DNA of 64,000 nucleotides from Scylla paramamosain (GCF_035594125.1 NC_087158.1:9650178-9714177); one strand, 5' to 3'. Counted from the first letter of the stretch, positions 1 to 12,202 are shown. Notes: generated by a model not told the origin, from the letters alone. Numbers and translations: made by a program.

Positions 1-1934
1 ATATGCGATGATTTCCATGCTTTTTAACATTTCGTGACCTAACTGTAAAAAAACACGTTTCTGTTATTGTTGTTTTGTTTTGCCATTTGGCGTTTCCCCC
101 ACTTAGCGTTTTGGTACCTAACAATGTGAAAAATAAGAAAAAAAAATACACCTTTTTCGTAATAGTCTGTTTCTACGTATAAAGTGCAATTCATGCGTTT
201 CATCATTTTAGAACCTAAGAAGTAAAAAAAAAAATCATAATACACGTTTCACATAAAGTCTTTTTATTTCCCAATATAGAGTACTTTATTTGCAGTTTGT
301 CATTTTCTACGTAATAAGCTAAAAAAAAAAAAAAACGTTTTCGGAAAGTTATTGTGTTTCTCCAAAAAGGATGTTTTCCATGTGCTTTAGCGTTTTGGTA
401 CGTAAGTTGCTCAAAAACACACAAAAGACTCTTTATTGGTTATGTTGTTTTGTTTTCTTATATAGCATGATTTCCATGCTTTTTAGCATCCTGGTGCCTA
501 ACACGCTCATAAACACTCAAAAGACACGTTTCTGGAAATGTAATTTCCTTTCCCCATATAGGACGCTATGCATGCATTTTGGCGGTTTAGTACTTAACAA
601 TGTGAAATACACATAAAATACACATTTGTGGTACTGATATTCTGTTTCTCCATATAGAGTCCTATTAACGCATTTTCACGCTTTTGGTACCTTAGAAACT
701 AAAAAACACTCATAATACACGTTTTTCGTAATGTCTTTTCATTTCCCTATAAAAGATTATTTGCATGCATTTTGGTCTTTTCAACGAAAGAGGCTCAGAA
801 ACACCCAGAATACTTGTTTTTGGTAATTTTATCCTGTTTAACCATTAAGGTTATTAAGGGTACGTTTTAGCTTTTTTGTGCACAAGAAGATAAAAAAAGG
901 CACATTTACGTAATGTTGTTTTGTATTACCACACAGGGTGATTTTCATGCTTTCTCAGCATTTTTGCACCTAACATGGTGCAATACATTCAAAAGACACG
1001 TTTCGTTTCCCTATAGTTTGCATTAATTTTGGCGCTTTGTTACCTAACAAAGTGAACAACACTCAAAATGCACGTTTTTGGTAATGTTGTTCTGTTTCTC
1101 AATATAGAGTGCTATTCATGCGTTTGAGCATTTTGGTACATAAGAAGCTCGAAAAACACTCATAATACACGTTTCTCTTATCTTTTCGTTTCCCATATAG
1201 AGCACTGCATTCGTTTTGGTGTTTTTCTACGTAAACCATAAACGTACATGTTTATGGTAAAATTATTGTGTTTTTTCTAAAAGGAGTGTTTTGCTTCCGT
1301 TTTAGTTTTTTAGTACGTAAGAAGCTGAAAAAAAACCTTAAAAGACATGTTTTATTTATTTATTTCTTTTTAATATTGCTTTGTCTTCCCATGTATGTTG
1401 CTTTATATGCATTTAATAATTTTCGCGCCTAACACGATAAAAGGCACCGAAAAGACACGTTTCTGTAAATTTCTTTTCCATTCCTCATATAGGATGTCGT
1501 GTTTGCATTTTGGCGTTTTGGTAATTAACATTGTGAAAGACAGTCAAAATAAAAGTGTTTTTGTAGTGTTCTTTTATTTCTCCATATAGAGGCTTTTCAT
1601 GCCCTTTAGCCTCTTGGTACCTAAGAAGCTCAAAAACTCGCAAAATACACGTTTCTCGTAATGTCTTTTCGTTTTCCCATATAGGGATCTTTGCCTACAT
1701 TTTGGGTTTTTTCTAATTAAAAACCACAAAACACTCAAAATACTTGCTTTTGTTATTTTTTTGTTTCTCCATAAATGATAATTTGCATGCTTTTTAGTAT
1801 GTTTTTTTTTTTTTATATAGGATGTTTTCCATGATTTTTAGCGTTGTCTTGCCTAGCACACTTATAAATACTTAAAAGATTTTTGTTTAATTCATTTCCT
1901 TTTCCCTTATAGAGTGCCTTGCGTACATTTTGTA

Positions 1935-1957
1935 TGTATCTAACAATGTTAGATACA
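1935..1957. repeat. Perfect 10-bp-arm hairpin in satellite
   Basis: The arms TGTATCTAAC and GTTAGATACA flank a 3-nt loop aat. The normal D unit has cctaacaatgtgaaatacac here, so the right arm looks copied from the left one, as expected of a templated quasi-palindrome change. Confidence 0.75.
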
Positions 1958-2728
1958 CACAAAATACATTTTTCGTAATTTTGTTCTCTTTCTCAATATC
2001 GAGTGCTATTTATGCGTTTTCGAGTTTTGGTACTAAAGAAGATCAAAAACATTCATAACACACGTTTCTCGTAGTGTCTTTTCGTTTCCATGCATTTTTC
2101 GTTTTTCTCCGTAACAAGCACAAAATCACTCAAGATATTTGTTTTTGTTAATTTTATTGTGTTTTCTCAATAAAAGATATTTTATTTTTTGTTGATTTTC
2201 TGAGTAAAAAGTTCAAAAACGCTGAAATTACTTGTTTTTTTTTTTTTTTGTAATATTATTTTTATCCATAAAAGATTTTAGCGTTTTGGCTCGTAACTAG
2301 TGTAGGCTCGTAAACGTGTTTCGTAATGTTTTGTTTTCCAGTATAGGGTGCTTTCCTTGCTTTTTAGCGTTATGGTGACTAGCACGCTCATAAATACTCA
2401 AAAGGCACGTTTTTAGAAATCTCGTTTTCTTTCCCAATATAGGGTGGTTTGCCTGGATTTTGTGAAGTACACTAAAAAGAAACATGTTTTTGGTAATGTT
2501 CTTCTATTTCTCCAAATAGAGTGCTATTCATTTTCGAGTTTTGCTATCTAAAAGCTCAAACCATTCATAAGACACATTTTTTTTGTAATGTCCTTTTCTT
2601 TCCCTATATAGCGTACTTTTCATATATTTTGGCGTTTATGTACGTAACAAGCTCAAAAAAAAGCCTGTTTTTCGTAAAGCTGTTGTGTTTTTCCAAAAAG
2701 GGATTTTTGCATGCGTTTTAGCGTTTTG

Positions 2729-2780
2729 TTAGGTTAGATTAGGGTAGGGTAGGTTTAGTTAGGTTAGGTTAGGTTAGTTA
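2729..2780 (+). repeat. Interstitial telomere-type repeat (TTAGG)n
   Basis: About 52 bp of TTAGG-type repeats (with variants TTAGA, GTAGG and TTTAG) sits inside a B-type satellite unit, between gcgttttg and ttactcaaaacac. TTAGG is the ancestral telomere repeat of arthropods. The ordinary unit reads gcgttttggtacgtaag at this place, so the block replaces or interrupts about ten bases of satellite. This fits insertion during repair of a break, with or without telomerase. A true chromosome end is excluded because satellite continues on both sides. Confidence 0.85.
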
Positions 2781-5700
2781 CTCAAAACACATGTTTTTGG
2801 TAATATTGTTTTGTTTTCCCATAAAGTGTGCTTTCCACGCTTTTTAGCGTTTTGGTGCCTGACACGCTAATAAACATTGAAAAATCACGTTTGTGGAAAT
2901 ATCTTTTCTTATCTCCATAAATGGTGCTTTTTATGTATTTTGGCGTTATGGGACTTAACAATGTCAAATACACTCAATATGCATTTTTTTTTTATTAAGT
3001 TGTTATTTCTCCATATAAAGTGCTATTCATGCGTTTTAATGTTTTTATACCTAAGAAGCTTAAAAACACTCATAATACACGGTTCTCGTAATGTCTTTTC
3101 GTTTCCCCAAATAGGGTACTTTGTTTGCATTTGGGCGTTTTTCAACGGAACAAACTCAAAAACTTTCAGTAATGTTATTCTGTTTAGCCATAAAGAGTGT
3201 TTTGGCTGTGTATTAGCGTTTTCCCTGAGTTTAAGCGTTTTGATACTTAAGAAGCCCAAAAAACACTGAAAAGATTCGTTTTTTCGTAATGTTATTTTCT
3301 TTTCCCATATGGGGGTGATTTCCATGCTTTTTTTAACGTTTAGGTGCCTAACTCGCTAAAAAAAAAAACACTCAAAAGACACGTTTATGGTAATGTCGTT
3401 TTGCTTCCTTGTCCTTTTGGCTTTGCATGCATTTTGGAGTTTTGGTACCTAACAATATGAATACACTGAAAGTACACATTTTTGGTATTGTTGTTCTGTT
3501 TCTCCATATATAGTGCTATTCATGGAAATATCGTTACTTTTCCCCACATAGGGTGTTCTGAATGCATTTTGGCGTTTTGATACTTAACAGTATGAAATAC
3601 ACGTTTTTTGGTAATATTGTTATGTTTCTCCACAGAGAGTGGTCTTAATGCGTTTTCGCGTTTTTGTTCCTAAGAAGCTCAAAAACTCTTATAATATATG
3701 CTTTTTTATATTTTTTTCTCGTTTTCCCATATAGGATACTTTGCATACATTATGTCGTTTTTGTATGCAACAGCCTCAAAAATTATCAAAATACTTATCT
3801 TTGGTAATAGTATTCTTTTTCTCCATAAAGGGTGTTTTGCATGCGTTTTAGCGTTTTGGTACGTAAGTAGCAGAAAATCACTCAAAAGACACGTTTTTCG
3901 AAATGTTGTTTTGTTTTCTCTTATAGGGAGCTTTCTCTGCTTTATAGCGTTTTCGTATCTAACACTCTCATAAACAATGAAAAGACTTGTTTCTGGAAAT
4001 GTTTCGTTTCCTCACAGAGAGTGCTTTGAATGCATTTTGGTGTTTTGGTACCTAACAATGTGAAAACATTAAAATACACGTTTTTTGGTAAGTTGTTCTG
4101 TTTCTCTATATAGTTTGCTATTTGTGCTTTTAGCGTTTCCATACCGCCACATACATTATACATATTTCTCGTAACGTTCTTTCGTTTCCTCATAATAATT
4201 ACTTTCCATGCATTTTGGCGTTTTTCTATGTAACAAGCTCAAAAACAATCAAAATTCACGTTTAGTTACTGAGCTTTTGTTAAATAACAATGTTGAAACC
4301 ACCTTAAATACACGTTATTGGTAATTTTTTTTTTTTTTGTTTCTTGATAAATAGCGCTATTAACGCGTTTTCGCGTTTTGGTAAGTAAATAGCTGAAAAA
4401 CACGTTTCCAGTAATTTCATTTATTTTTTTTTCGTTTCCCCATTTATGGTACTTTGCATGCATTTTGGCGTTTTTCAACGTAACAAGTTTAAAACTTTAT
4501 GAATATTTATTTTTTGTGAAGTTATTCTGTTTAGCCGTAAAAGGTGCTAAGGATGTGTTTTGGCGTTTTGGTACGTAAGAGGTTCAAAAACACTCAAAAG
4601 ACACGTTTTTCTTAATGTTGTTTTGTATTCTCATATAGGGTGATTTCCATGCTTTTCCAGCGTTTGGGCTTCTGGAGTCTAACAGCTCAAAAGCACACAA
4701 AATGCACGTTTCTGACAATGTCGTTTGGTTTCCCTTTTAAGGGGTGATTTGCACACATTTTAGCGTTTGGTATCTCAAAATACATGTATAAATTAATGTT
4801 GTTCTGTTTCTCTATACAGAGTTCTATTCATTCGTTTTACCATTTTGGTACCTAGAAAGCTCAAAAACTCTCATAATACACGTTTCTCGTATTGTCTTTT
4901 TCGCTCATAAACAGTCAAAAAAAGAAAAAAATTCTGGAAATCTTGTTCAGTTATCTCCTAACATGGTCCCTTGCATGATTTTGGCATTTTGATACTTAAA
5001 AGTGAAATGTACTCAAAATACTCGTTTTTGGCAATGTTGTTCTCTTTAATCATATTAATAATATTAATATTAATATTTATGCATATTAACGTTTAGTTAC
5101 CTAAGAACTTAAAGAAAAACTCATATACACCTTTCTATTAATATCTTTTTGTTTCACATATTGGTTACTTTGCATGCATTTTGGCGTTTTCTACGTAACA
5201 ATCTCAGAAACACTTAAATTACCTGTTTTTGGTAATATTTTCTTTTTTCTCCATGAAGGCTGTTTTACAAGCGTTTTATCGTTTTGGTACGTAAATAGCT
5301 CAAAAACTCTGAAAAGAGTCGTTTTTGGTAATTTTGTTTTGTTTTCCCTTATAAGTTTATTTCCATATTTTTTAGTGCTATTAACGCTTTTTCTCCTTTT
5401 CTTACCTAAGAAGCTAAAAACTCATAACAAATGGTAATGTCTTTTCGTTTCAAATATACGATATTTTGCAAATAAAAAAAAAACTCATAAAAGTTTTTGG
5501 TAAAGTTATACTGTTTCTTCATATTATTTTTTTTTCGTGCGTTTTAGCGTTTCGGTATATAGAAAGCTAAAAAAAAAACACTGAAAGGAGACGTTTTTGA
5601 TAATGATGTTTTGTTTTGCCATATAGAGTATTTTCCATGGTTTTCATCGTTCTGTTGCCGAGCACGCCCATAAACATTTAAAAGACATGTTTCTGGAAAT

Positions 5701-5994
5701 TTTGTATCCATCCCTTATATAGGGTGCTTTTCATGCCTTTTGGCGTTTTTATAACTAACAGTGCGAAATACTCTCAAAATACACTTTTCAGGTAATGTTT
5801 TTTTTTTTTTTTTTCTGTATATAGTGCTATTCATGGGTTTTAGTATTTTGTTACCTAAAAAACTCAAAATCTCATAATAGTCGTTTTTCGTAATGTCTTA
5901 TCGTTTCTCCATATAGAGTATACTTTGCATGCATTAAGCATTTTTCGACATTAAAACCTCAAAAACAATCAAAATAAAAGAATCAAAAAAAAAA

Positions 5995-6242
<248 letters not shown>

Positions 6243-6335
6243 TTATGTAGGAAGGATACTGGCCAAGGGCAACAAAAATCTAATAAAAAAAATGCCCACT
6301 GAAATGCCTGTCCCATAAAAGGGTCAAAGCAGTGG

Positions 6336-8101
6336 TCAAAAATTGGTGGATAAGTGTCTTGAAACCTCCCTCTTGAAGTAATTCAAGTCATAGGAAGGTG
6401 GAAATACAGAAGCAGGCAGGGAGTTCCAGAGTTTACCAGAGAAAGGGATGAATGATTGAGAATACTGGTTAACTCTTGCGTTAGAGAGGTGGACAGAATA
6501 GGGGTGAGAGAAAGAAGAAAGTCTTGTGCAGCGAGGCCGCGGAAGGAGGGGAGGCATGCAGTTAGCAAGATCAGAAGAGCAGTTGGCATGAAAATAGAGG
6601 TAGAAGACAGCTAGATATGCAACATTGCGGTGGTGAGAGAGGGGCTGAAGACAGTCAGTTAGAGGAGAGGAGTTGATGAGACGAAAAGCTTTTGATTCCA
6701 CCCTGTCTAGAAGAGCAGTATGAGTGGAACCCCCCCAGACATGTGAAGCATACTCCATACATGGACAGATAAGGCCCTTGTACAGAGTTAGCAGCTGGGG
6801 GGGTGAGAAAAACTGGCGGAGACGTCTCAGAACACCTAACTTCATAGAAGCTGTTTTAGCTAGAGATGAGATGTGAAGTTTCCAGTTCAGATTATAAGTA
6901 AAGGACAGACGGAGGATGTTCAGTATAGAAGAGGGGGACAGTTGAGTGTCATTGAAGAAGAGGGGATAGTTGTCTGGAAGGTTGTGTCGAGTTGATAGAT
7001 GGAGGAATTGAGTTTTTGAGGCATTGAACAATACCAAGTTTGCTCTGCCCCAATCAGAAATTTTAGAAAGATCAGAAGTCAGGCGTTCTGTGGCTTCCCT
7101 GCGTGACATGTTTACCTCCTGAAGGGTTGGACGTCTATGAAAAGACGTGGAAAAGTGCAGGGTGGTATCATCAGCATAGGAGTGGATAGGACAAGAAGTT
7201 TGGTTTAGAAGATCATTAATGAATAATAAGAAGAGAGTTGGTGACAGGACAGAACCCTGAGGAACACCACTGTTAATAGATTTAGGAGAAGAACAGTGAC
7301 CGTCTACCACAGCAGCAATAGAACGGTCAGAAAGGAAACTTGAGATGAAGTTACATAGAGAAGGATAGAAACCGTAGGAGGGTAGTTTGGAAATCAAAGC
7401 TTTGTACCAGACTCTATCAAAGGCTTTTGATATGTCCAAGGCAGCAGCAAAAGTTTCACCAAAGTCTCTAAAAGAGGATGACCAAGACTCAGTAAGGAAA
7501 GCCAGAAGAACACCAGTAGAGCGGCCTTGACGGAACCCATACTGGCGATCAGATAGAAGGTTGTGAAGTGATAGATATTTAAGAATCTTCCTGTTGAGGA
7601 TAGATTCAAAAACTTTAGATAAGCAGGAAATTAAAGCAATAGGACGGTAGTTTGAGGGATTAGAGCGGTCACCCTTTTTAGGAACAGGTTGAATGTAGGC
7701 AAACTTCCAGCAAGAAGGAAAGGTAGATGTTGACAGACAGAGCTGAAAGAGTTTGACTAGGCAAGGTGCAAGCACGGAGGCACAGTTTCGGAGAACAATA
7801 GGAGGGACCCCATCAGGTCCATAAGCCTTCCGAGGGTTTAGGCCAGCGAGGGCATGGAAATCATCATTACGAAGAATTTTAATAGGTGGCATGAAGTAGT
7901 CAGAGGGTGGAGGAGAGGGAGGAACAAGCCCAGAATCGTCCAAGGTAGCGTTTTTAGCAAAGGTTTGAGCAAAGAGTTCAGCTTTAGAAATAAATGTGAT
8001 AGCAGTGGTGCCATCTGGTTGAAGTAGAGGAGGGAAAGAAGAAGAAGCAAAGTTATTGGAGATATTTTTGGCTAGATGCCAGAAATCACGAGGGGAGTTA
8101 G
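6336..8101 (-). pseudogene. LINE-B reverse transcriptase half (open, but cut off from its 5' half)
   Basis: The frame is open for about 588 codons and ends at a stop at 6336. It runs from [12 protein letters not shown] through the RT core: AYGPDGVPPIVL, FAYIQPVPKKGDRSNPSNYR, QYGFRQGRS, ALDISKAFDRVW, SGVPQGSVLSPTLF, and the catalytic box YADD encoded near 7169-7180. A C-terminal region (SFIPFSGKLWNSLP) typical of LINE ORF2 proteins follows. The product would copy element RNA at a nicked target. The open frame extends beyond 8101 only by chance into antisense CR1 sequence, so 8101 is taken as the true limit. Translation is unlikely because the 5' half lies 4.1 kb away and is frameshifted. Confidence 0.9.
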
Positions 8102-8139
8102 TCAGTGACCTGACGCTAATATAGCTGGCTAGTGTAGAC

Positions 8140-9054
8140 ATGGCGCCTTGTGTTGCTGAGTCGACAGGTTGTGTTAGTTCTCCTGTTCTCGAGGCCTTCG
8201 TTGCGAAGGTCTCAGGGGTGGAGGCTGAGTTCCATCGAAGGATCTCGGAGGTGCAGGCTGAGTTTCGTGAGAGGATCTCAGACCTGCAGGCTGAGTTCTG
8301 TGAGAACTCAGCACCTGTGGGAGGGTCGTGCCCCACCGTCACCTTACCTAGTAAGGCGACGGAGGAGCAGTGGTCGGTTGTGTGCAGGGGAGCCAAGAGG
8401 GTGAAGGTGCTCAGGGCACCTTCCGTGGAGACGAAGAATCCCTTCAATGTGCTGGAGGAGGGGAAGGAGAAGGAGGTGGACAGGGCTAGAGGAGGCAAGA
8501 AGGAGGGGGCAGATGCAGTTACCCTGCCCCAAGGTAGAGTGCTTGTGTTTGGTGATAGTCAGGTTAGGCACTTAGATAGTGCGTTCTGTGCTAGGGATAG
8601 GAAGCGTAGGTCGAGGGTGTGTTTGCCGGGGACCGGGATAGGGAAGGTAGCTGATAGGCTAGACACGTGCTTGGAAAAAGATGGGACCAAGCCCATTGTT
8701 TTTCTCAGTGCGGGAGGGAATGACCTTGGTAAGGTCAGGAGTGAGGAGCTTATCAGGAGGTTTCGACAGGCTTTGGACAGGATTAAGGAGAAGGGAGGGA
8801 TCCCCGTGGTATGTGGTGTCTTGCCGAGGAGGGGAGTTGGTGCTGAGTGGCTGTCCAGGGCTATTACAGTGAATCGCAGGCTCGCGAATCATTGTAGGAG
8901 TAATGGATGGACGTTCATCGACAACTGGGACCTTTTCTATGGCAGGGACACCTTGTACGCCAGGGATGGAGTGCATTTGTCACGCCAGGGTGTTCGTGTT
9001 TTGGCCGAAACACTCGAGCGGGAGGTAACTGCACTCCAGCACTTTTTTCGTTAG
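8140..9054 (+). CDS. CR1 ORF1 protein, SGNH-hydrolase (esterase) type
   Basis: The 304-codon frame is intact. Residues ~20-55 hold near-repeats built on VEAEFHRRISE, VQAEFRERISD and LQAEFCEN, suggesting a short coiled coil for self-association. A charged linker follows. From about residue 130 the C-terminal half matches an SGNH/GDSL hydrolase: VLVFGDSQVRHL (block I, Ser nucleophile), FLSAGGNDLG (block III, Asn) and ARDGVHLSRQG (block V, Asp and His). ORF1 proteins of CR1 elements are known to carry such an esterase domain and to bind element RNA or lipid. ORF2 starts 76 bp downstream in a different frame. All catalytic residues appear present, so the protein could fold; whether it is expressed is unknown. 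Confidence 0.9.
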   Translation: MAPCVAESTGCVSSPVLEAFVAKVSGVEAEFHRRISEVQAEFRERISDLQAEFCENSAPVGGSCPTVTLPSKATEEQWSVVCRGAKRVKVLRAPSVETKNPFNVLEEGKEKEVDRARGGKKEGADAVTLPQGRVLVFGDSQVRHLDSAFCARDRKRRSRVCLPGTGIGKVADRLDTCLEKDGTKPIVFLSAGGNDLGKVRSEELIRRFRQALDRIKEKGGIPVVCGVLPRRGVGAEWLSRAITVNRRLANHCRSNGWTFIDNWDLFYGRDTLYARDGVHLSRQGVRVLAETLEREVTALQHFFR

Positions 9055-9130
9055 TCGGGAGGGAGGAAGGGGTAGTGAGGAGAAGGCAAGGGGCAAATTA
9101 GTTAAATCTAGAAAGGAAGCTAGCTTAGGG

Positions 9131-12117
9131 ATGGTGAGAAATAGCTTAAGTGTTTACTACACAAATTGTAGAAGTATTCTGAATAAAATAGACTTGCTTA
9201 GAGGAATAGCGAGTGTAGAGAAATTTGATATCATTGCTTTAACTGAAACTTGGTTAGATATGTCAGGAAAAGTATTTAATCCAGAGGTTAAGATAGATGG
9301 GTATACAATGTTCTATAAAGATAGAGAAAACAGGAGAGGAGGAGGTGTCGCGTTATACGTTAGGGACACATTACAGTGCTGTATGAACAATAGAATTAAA
9401 ACAGATAACAAAGCAGAGTCGATATGGGTAGATATTAAGGAAGGATCGCAGTCAGTAGTACTAGGGGTAGTTTACAGACCACCGACCAGTACAGAGGAAA
9501 TTAACACCTCACTGTGGCAGGAATTAAATAGAGCAGGCAGGTACAGTCAGGTATGTGTGGTAGGAGATTTTAATTTTAGGAATATCGACTGGAGTCTGAT
9601 TGTCGGTAACAAGGAAGCAGAGGAATTCCTTAAGGTAATTCAGGATAATTTTTTAAAACAGGTAGTCGTAGAACCCACAAGGGGGAATAATATTCTAGAT
9701 TTAATTCTTACTAACAGGGAGGAAGCAGTCACGCAGGTAGAGGTTGGAGGACAGCTAGGTAACAGTGACCATAGGGAAATTAGGTACAATCTAGAATGGG
9801 AAGAAACTGTTAGAAATAAAAACACTAGTAAAATACCTGACTTTAAGAGAGCAGATTTTGAAGAATTAAAAAGGTACCTCCAAGGAGTGGACTGGCAAAG
9901 GATGCAGGGTGAGGTCAGGTCAGGGACGGAGTTCAGAGAGATAAGGCAGGATGAGGGAGGTGAGGTGAGGCTCCAGAAGGGAGGAGGAAAGAGGAAGGGG
10001 GGAGATAGGTGTGAGTATGTTGGAATGTCAGGTCATGCTGAAATGAGAGAGGTAAGGTCGAGGCGAGTTGATGAGGGAGGGGAGAGGATGGTAGGGAACG
10101 AGATGAGGGGTTTAGGTGAAGTAAATGTAGATGAAATGTATAAATATTTCGTAGATAAAGTTCATACAGGTCAATTAGCAAATATCCCGTACAGAACAAT
10201 AAGATCACAAAAAAATGACCCTAAATGGATGACTGCTAGGTTAAAGCATTATATAGGGCGTAAGAGAAGTATATATAAGAGATTAAGGGCAGGTGAGGAA
10301 GTATAATGAATTAGTTAGAACAGTCAGGAAGTTAACGAGGAAAGCTAAGGACAAGTATGAATTAAAGGTAGCCAGCCAGGCGAAGACGGACCCCAAGGGA
10401 TTTTATCAGGTATACAGGACGAAAAATAAGGATACTGTAGGTCCATTAAAGGCAGCAGATGGGGAGCTGGTTAGTTCTGGGGAGGAGATTAGTAAACTTC
10501 TGAATGATTATTTTTTAACTGTCTTCACTCAGGAAAACATGCAGGATATGCCAGATAGTGAACAGGTGTTTAGAGCAGATGAGTATGAGAAGCTGACGGA
10601 TATTTCCATAACTAGGGAGATAGTGGAGCAGGAGATAGATAGGCTAAAAAAGTTCAAGTCACCAGGACCTGATGAAATATATCCCAGAGTACTGAAGGAA
10701 TGTAAAAAGATTATTAGTGAGCCGTTAGTTTGTCTTTAGGAAATCACTGGAGTCGGGTGAGGTACCAGTAATGTGGAGGCAGGCTAATGTAGTACCCATC
10801 TTTAAGAAAGGGGATAAAACTTTAGCGTCTAATTATAGACCTGTCAGCTTAACTTCAGTTGTAGGTAAAATGTTAGAGTCAATAATAGCCAGGAACATTA
10901 GGGAACATTTAGACAAACATAACTTGATAAATCAGTCACAGCATGGCTTCACGAAGGGGAAGTCTTGCCTGACAAACTTGTTAAGTTTTTACAGTAAGGT
11001 GTACGAGGCAGTAGATAATGGTGATAGTTATGATATCTTATATCTGGACTTTAGTAAAGCATTCGACAAGGTGCCCCATCAAAGGCTCCTGAGAAAGGTT
11101 AGGGCGCACGGGATAGATGGGAAGGTGTTAGGTTGGATAGGGTCATGGCTTGGTAACAGGCGACAGAGAGTGCTAATAAACGGCTCGAAATCCGAGTGGG
11201 GTCATGTCATTAGTGGGGTGCCACAGGGATCAGTATTAGGGCCATTATTATTTCTAATATATATCAATGACTTGGATAGTGGAATTAGTAGCGATGTTAG
11301 TAAATTTGCGGATGACACAAAGATAGGTAGATTAATTAGGTCAGAAGCGGATGCCATCGCCTTGCAGACAGACTTAGATAGAATGAATGAATGGACGGAT
11401 AGATGGCAAATGCAATTTAATATCAATAAATGCAAAGTGCTTAGCGTAGGTAGAGGAAACCCACACAATAGGTACACATTAAACACCCAAACTCTGGTAG
11501 GTACAGGGTACGAGAAAGATTTAGGAGTTATAGTTAGCTCTGAACTCCGTCTAGGGAAACAATGCATAGAAGCCAGAAACAAGGCAAATAGGGTACTAGG
11601 ATTCATTTTTAGGAGTGTTAAAAGTAGAAGGCCGGAAGTAATATTAAAGTTATACTTGGCGCTGGTCAGACCTCATCTAGACTACGCTGTGCAGTTCTGG
11701 TCCCCACATTACAGGAAAGATATAGGTCTATTAGAATCAGTACAGAGGAGAATGACTAAAAGGATTCAGGGGATGAGGAGTATTCCTTACGAAGCGAGGT
11801 TGAAACGGTTAAATTTACATTCTCTAGAGAGACGTAGGTTAAGAGGGGACCTGATAGAAGTCTTTAAGTGGTATAAGGGTTATAACAAGGGAGATGTAAG
11901 CAAAATTCTTAGGATCAGCAACCAAGGTAGAACAAGAAATAACGGGTTCAAGCTTGAAAAATTTAGGTTTAGGAAGGAGATAGGAAAAAATTGGTTCTCA
12001 AATAGAGTGGTAGATGAGTGGAACGGACTCAGTAATCATGTAGTTAGTGCCAGGACACTAGAGAGCTTTAAGAGAAGATTAGACAAGTTTATGGATGGGG
12101 ATAACAGATGGAAATAG
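9131..12117 (+). pseudogene. CR1 ORF2 (APE endonuclease + reverse transcriptase), two frameshifts
   Basis: The order of domains is complete. The endonuclease is at 9131-9830 (YYTNCRSILNK, ALTETWLD, GGVALYVRD, VVGDFNF, NSDHREI). A purine-rich linker covers ~9900-10110. The RT follows (FKSPGPDEIYPRVL, PIFKKGDK, NYRPVSLTSV, LYLDFSKAFDKVPH, SGVPQGSVLGPLLF, KFADDTK near 11305), then a C-terminal region (VQFWSPHYRKDIGLLESVQR, NGFKLEKFRFR). The minus-strand copy at 50277-52590 shows the breaks. About 14 bases after gaag near 10300 are missing here, shifting the frame (stop at 10306). Two bases are missing in gttagtttgtcttt near 10731, giving a stop at 10739. Everything else reads through, so the copy is young. 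It cannot make a full enzyme. Confidence 0.92.
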
Positions 12118-12177
12118 GTAGGAGTGTTTCATACAGGGACTGCCACGTGTAAGCCTGGTCGCTTCTTGCAGCTTCCC

Positions 12178-12202
12178 TTATTTCTTATGTTCTTATGTTC
12201 TT
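12178..12202 (+). repeat. CR1 3' terminal 8-bp repeat (TTCTTATG)n
   Basis: About three tandem copies of TTCTTATG end the element. The same repeat in reverse complement opens the minus-strand CR1 at 50277. In CR1 elements this tail serves as the 3' recognition and priming end instead of poly-A. Confidence 0.85.

Larger units (their letters stand above)
1..5990 (+). repeat. Diverged higher-order satellite, forward block 1
   Basis: The stretch is made of ~96-bp units in five recurring types. A carries tctcgtaatgtctttt and tttttctacgtaac; B carries ataaagggtgttttgcatgc and gtacgtaagtag; C carries ggtgctttccatgc and ggtgcctaacacgctcat; D carries tctggaaatgtcg and cctaacaatgtgaaatac; E carries gagtgctattcatgcg and cctaagaagctc followed by cataatacac. 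They follow the order A-B-C-D-E. The E-to-A boundary motif lies near 711, 1161, 1641 and 2053, giving periods of about 450, 480 and 412 bp around an ideal of 480. Units are strongly diverged by point changes, small indels and A/T-run expansion. No gene is seen here; short open frames are satellite read-through. Confidence 0.9.
8102..12202 (+). mobile_element. CR1 non-LTR retrotransposon, near full length, nested in LINE-B
   Basis: The 4101-bp element carries ORF1 (8140-9054), ORF2 (9131-12117, frameshifted) and a 3' end made of the 8-bp repeat TTCTTATG. Such an 8-mer tail is a hallmark of the CR1/L2 group. The boundaries come from the uninterrupted LINE-B at 58162-61498: flanking cgaggggagttag and atcttgaaagg join exactly once the CR1 is removed. 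No target duplication of more than a base or two is seen, which is usual for CR1. The 5' UTR is only 38 bp, so slight 5' truncation cannot be excluded. Confidence 0.92.

Noticed and set aside
2729..2780. A real chromosome end
   Set aside because: Only about ten degenerate TTAGG units, with satellite continuing on both sides.
2877..3269. Open frame of 130 codons in forward satellite, and dozens like it of 60-130 codons on both strands
   Set aside because: The subunit length (96) is divisible by three, so one frame can stay open through E-A-B-C units and yields repeated Phe/Leu/Tyr/Ser-rich 32-residue segments. The consensus C (tca taa) and D (atg tga) units carry stops, frames break at random indels, and no frame is conserved between copies.
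8102..8498. N-terminal ~130 codons of the long minus-strand frame that reads into LINE-B RT
   Set aside because: This part is antisense to CR1 ORF1. The true LINE-B sequence begins at 8101, as shown by the intact copy at 58162-61498.
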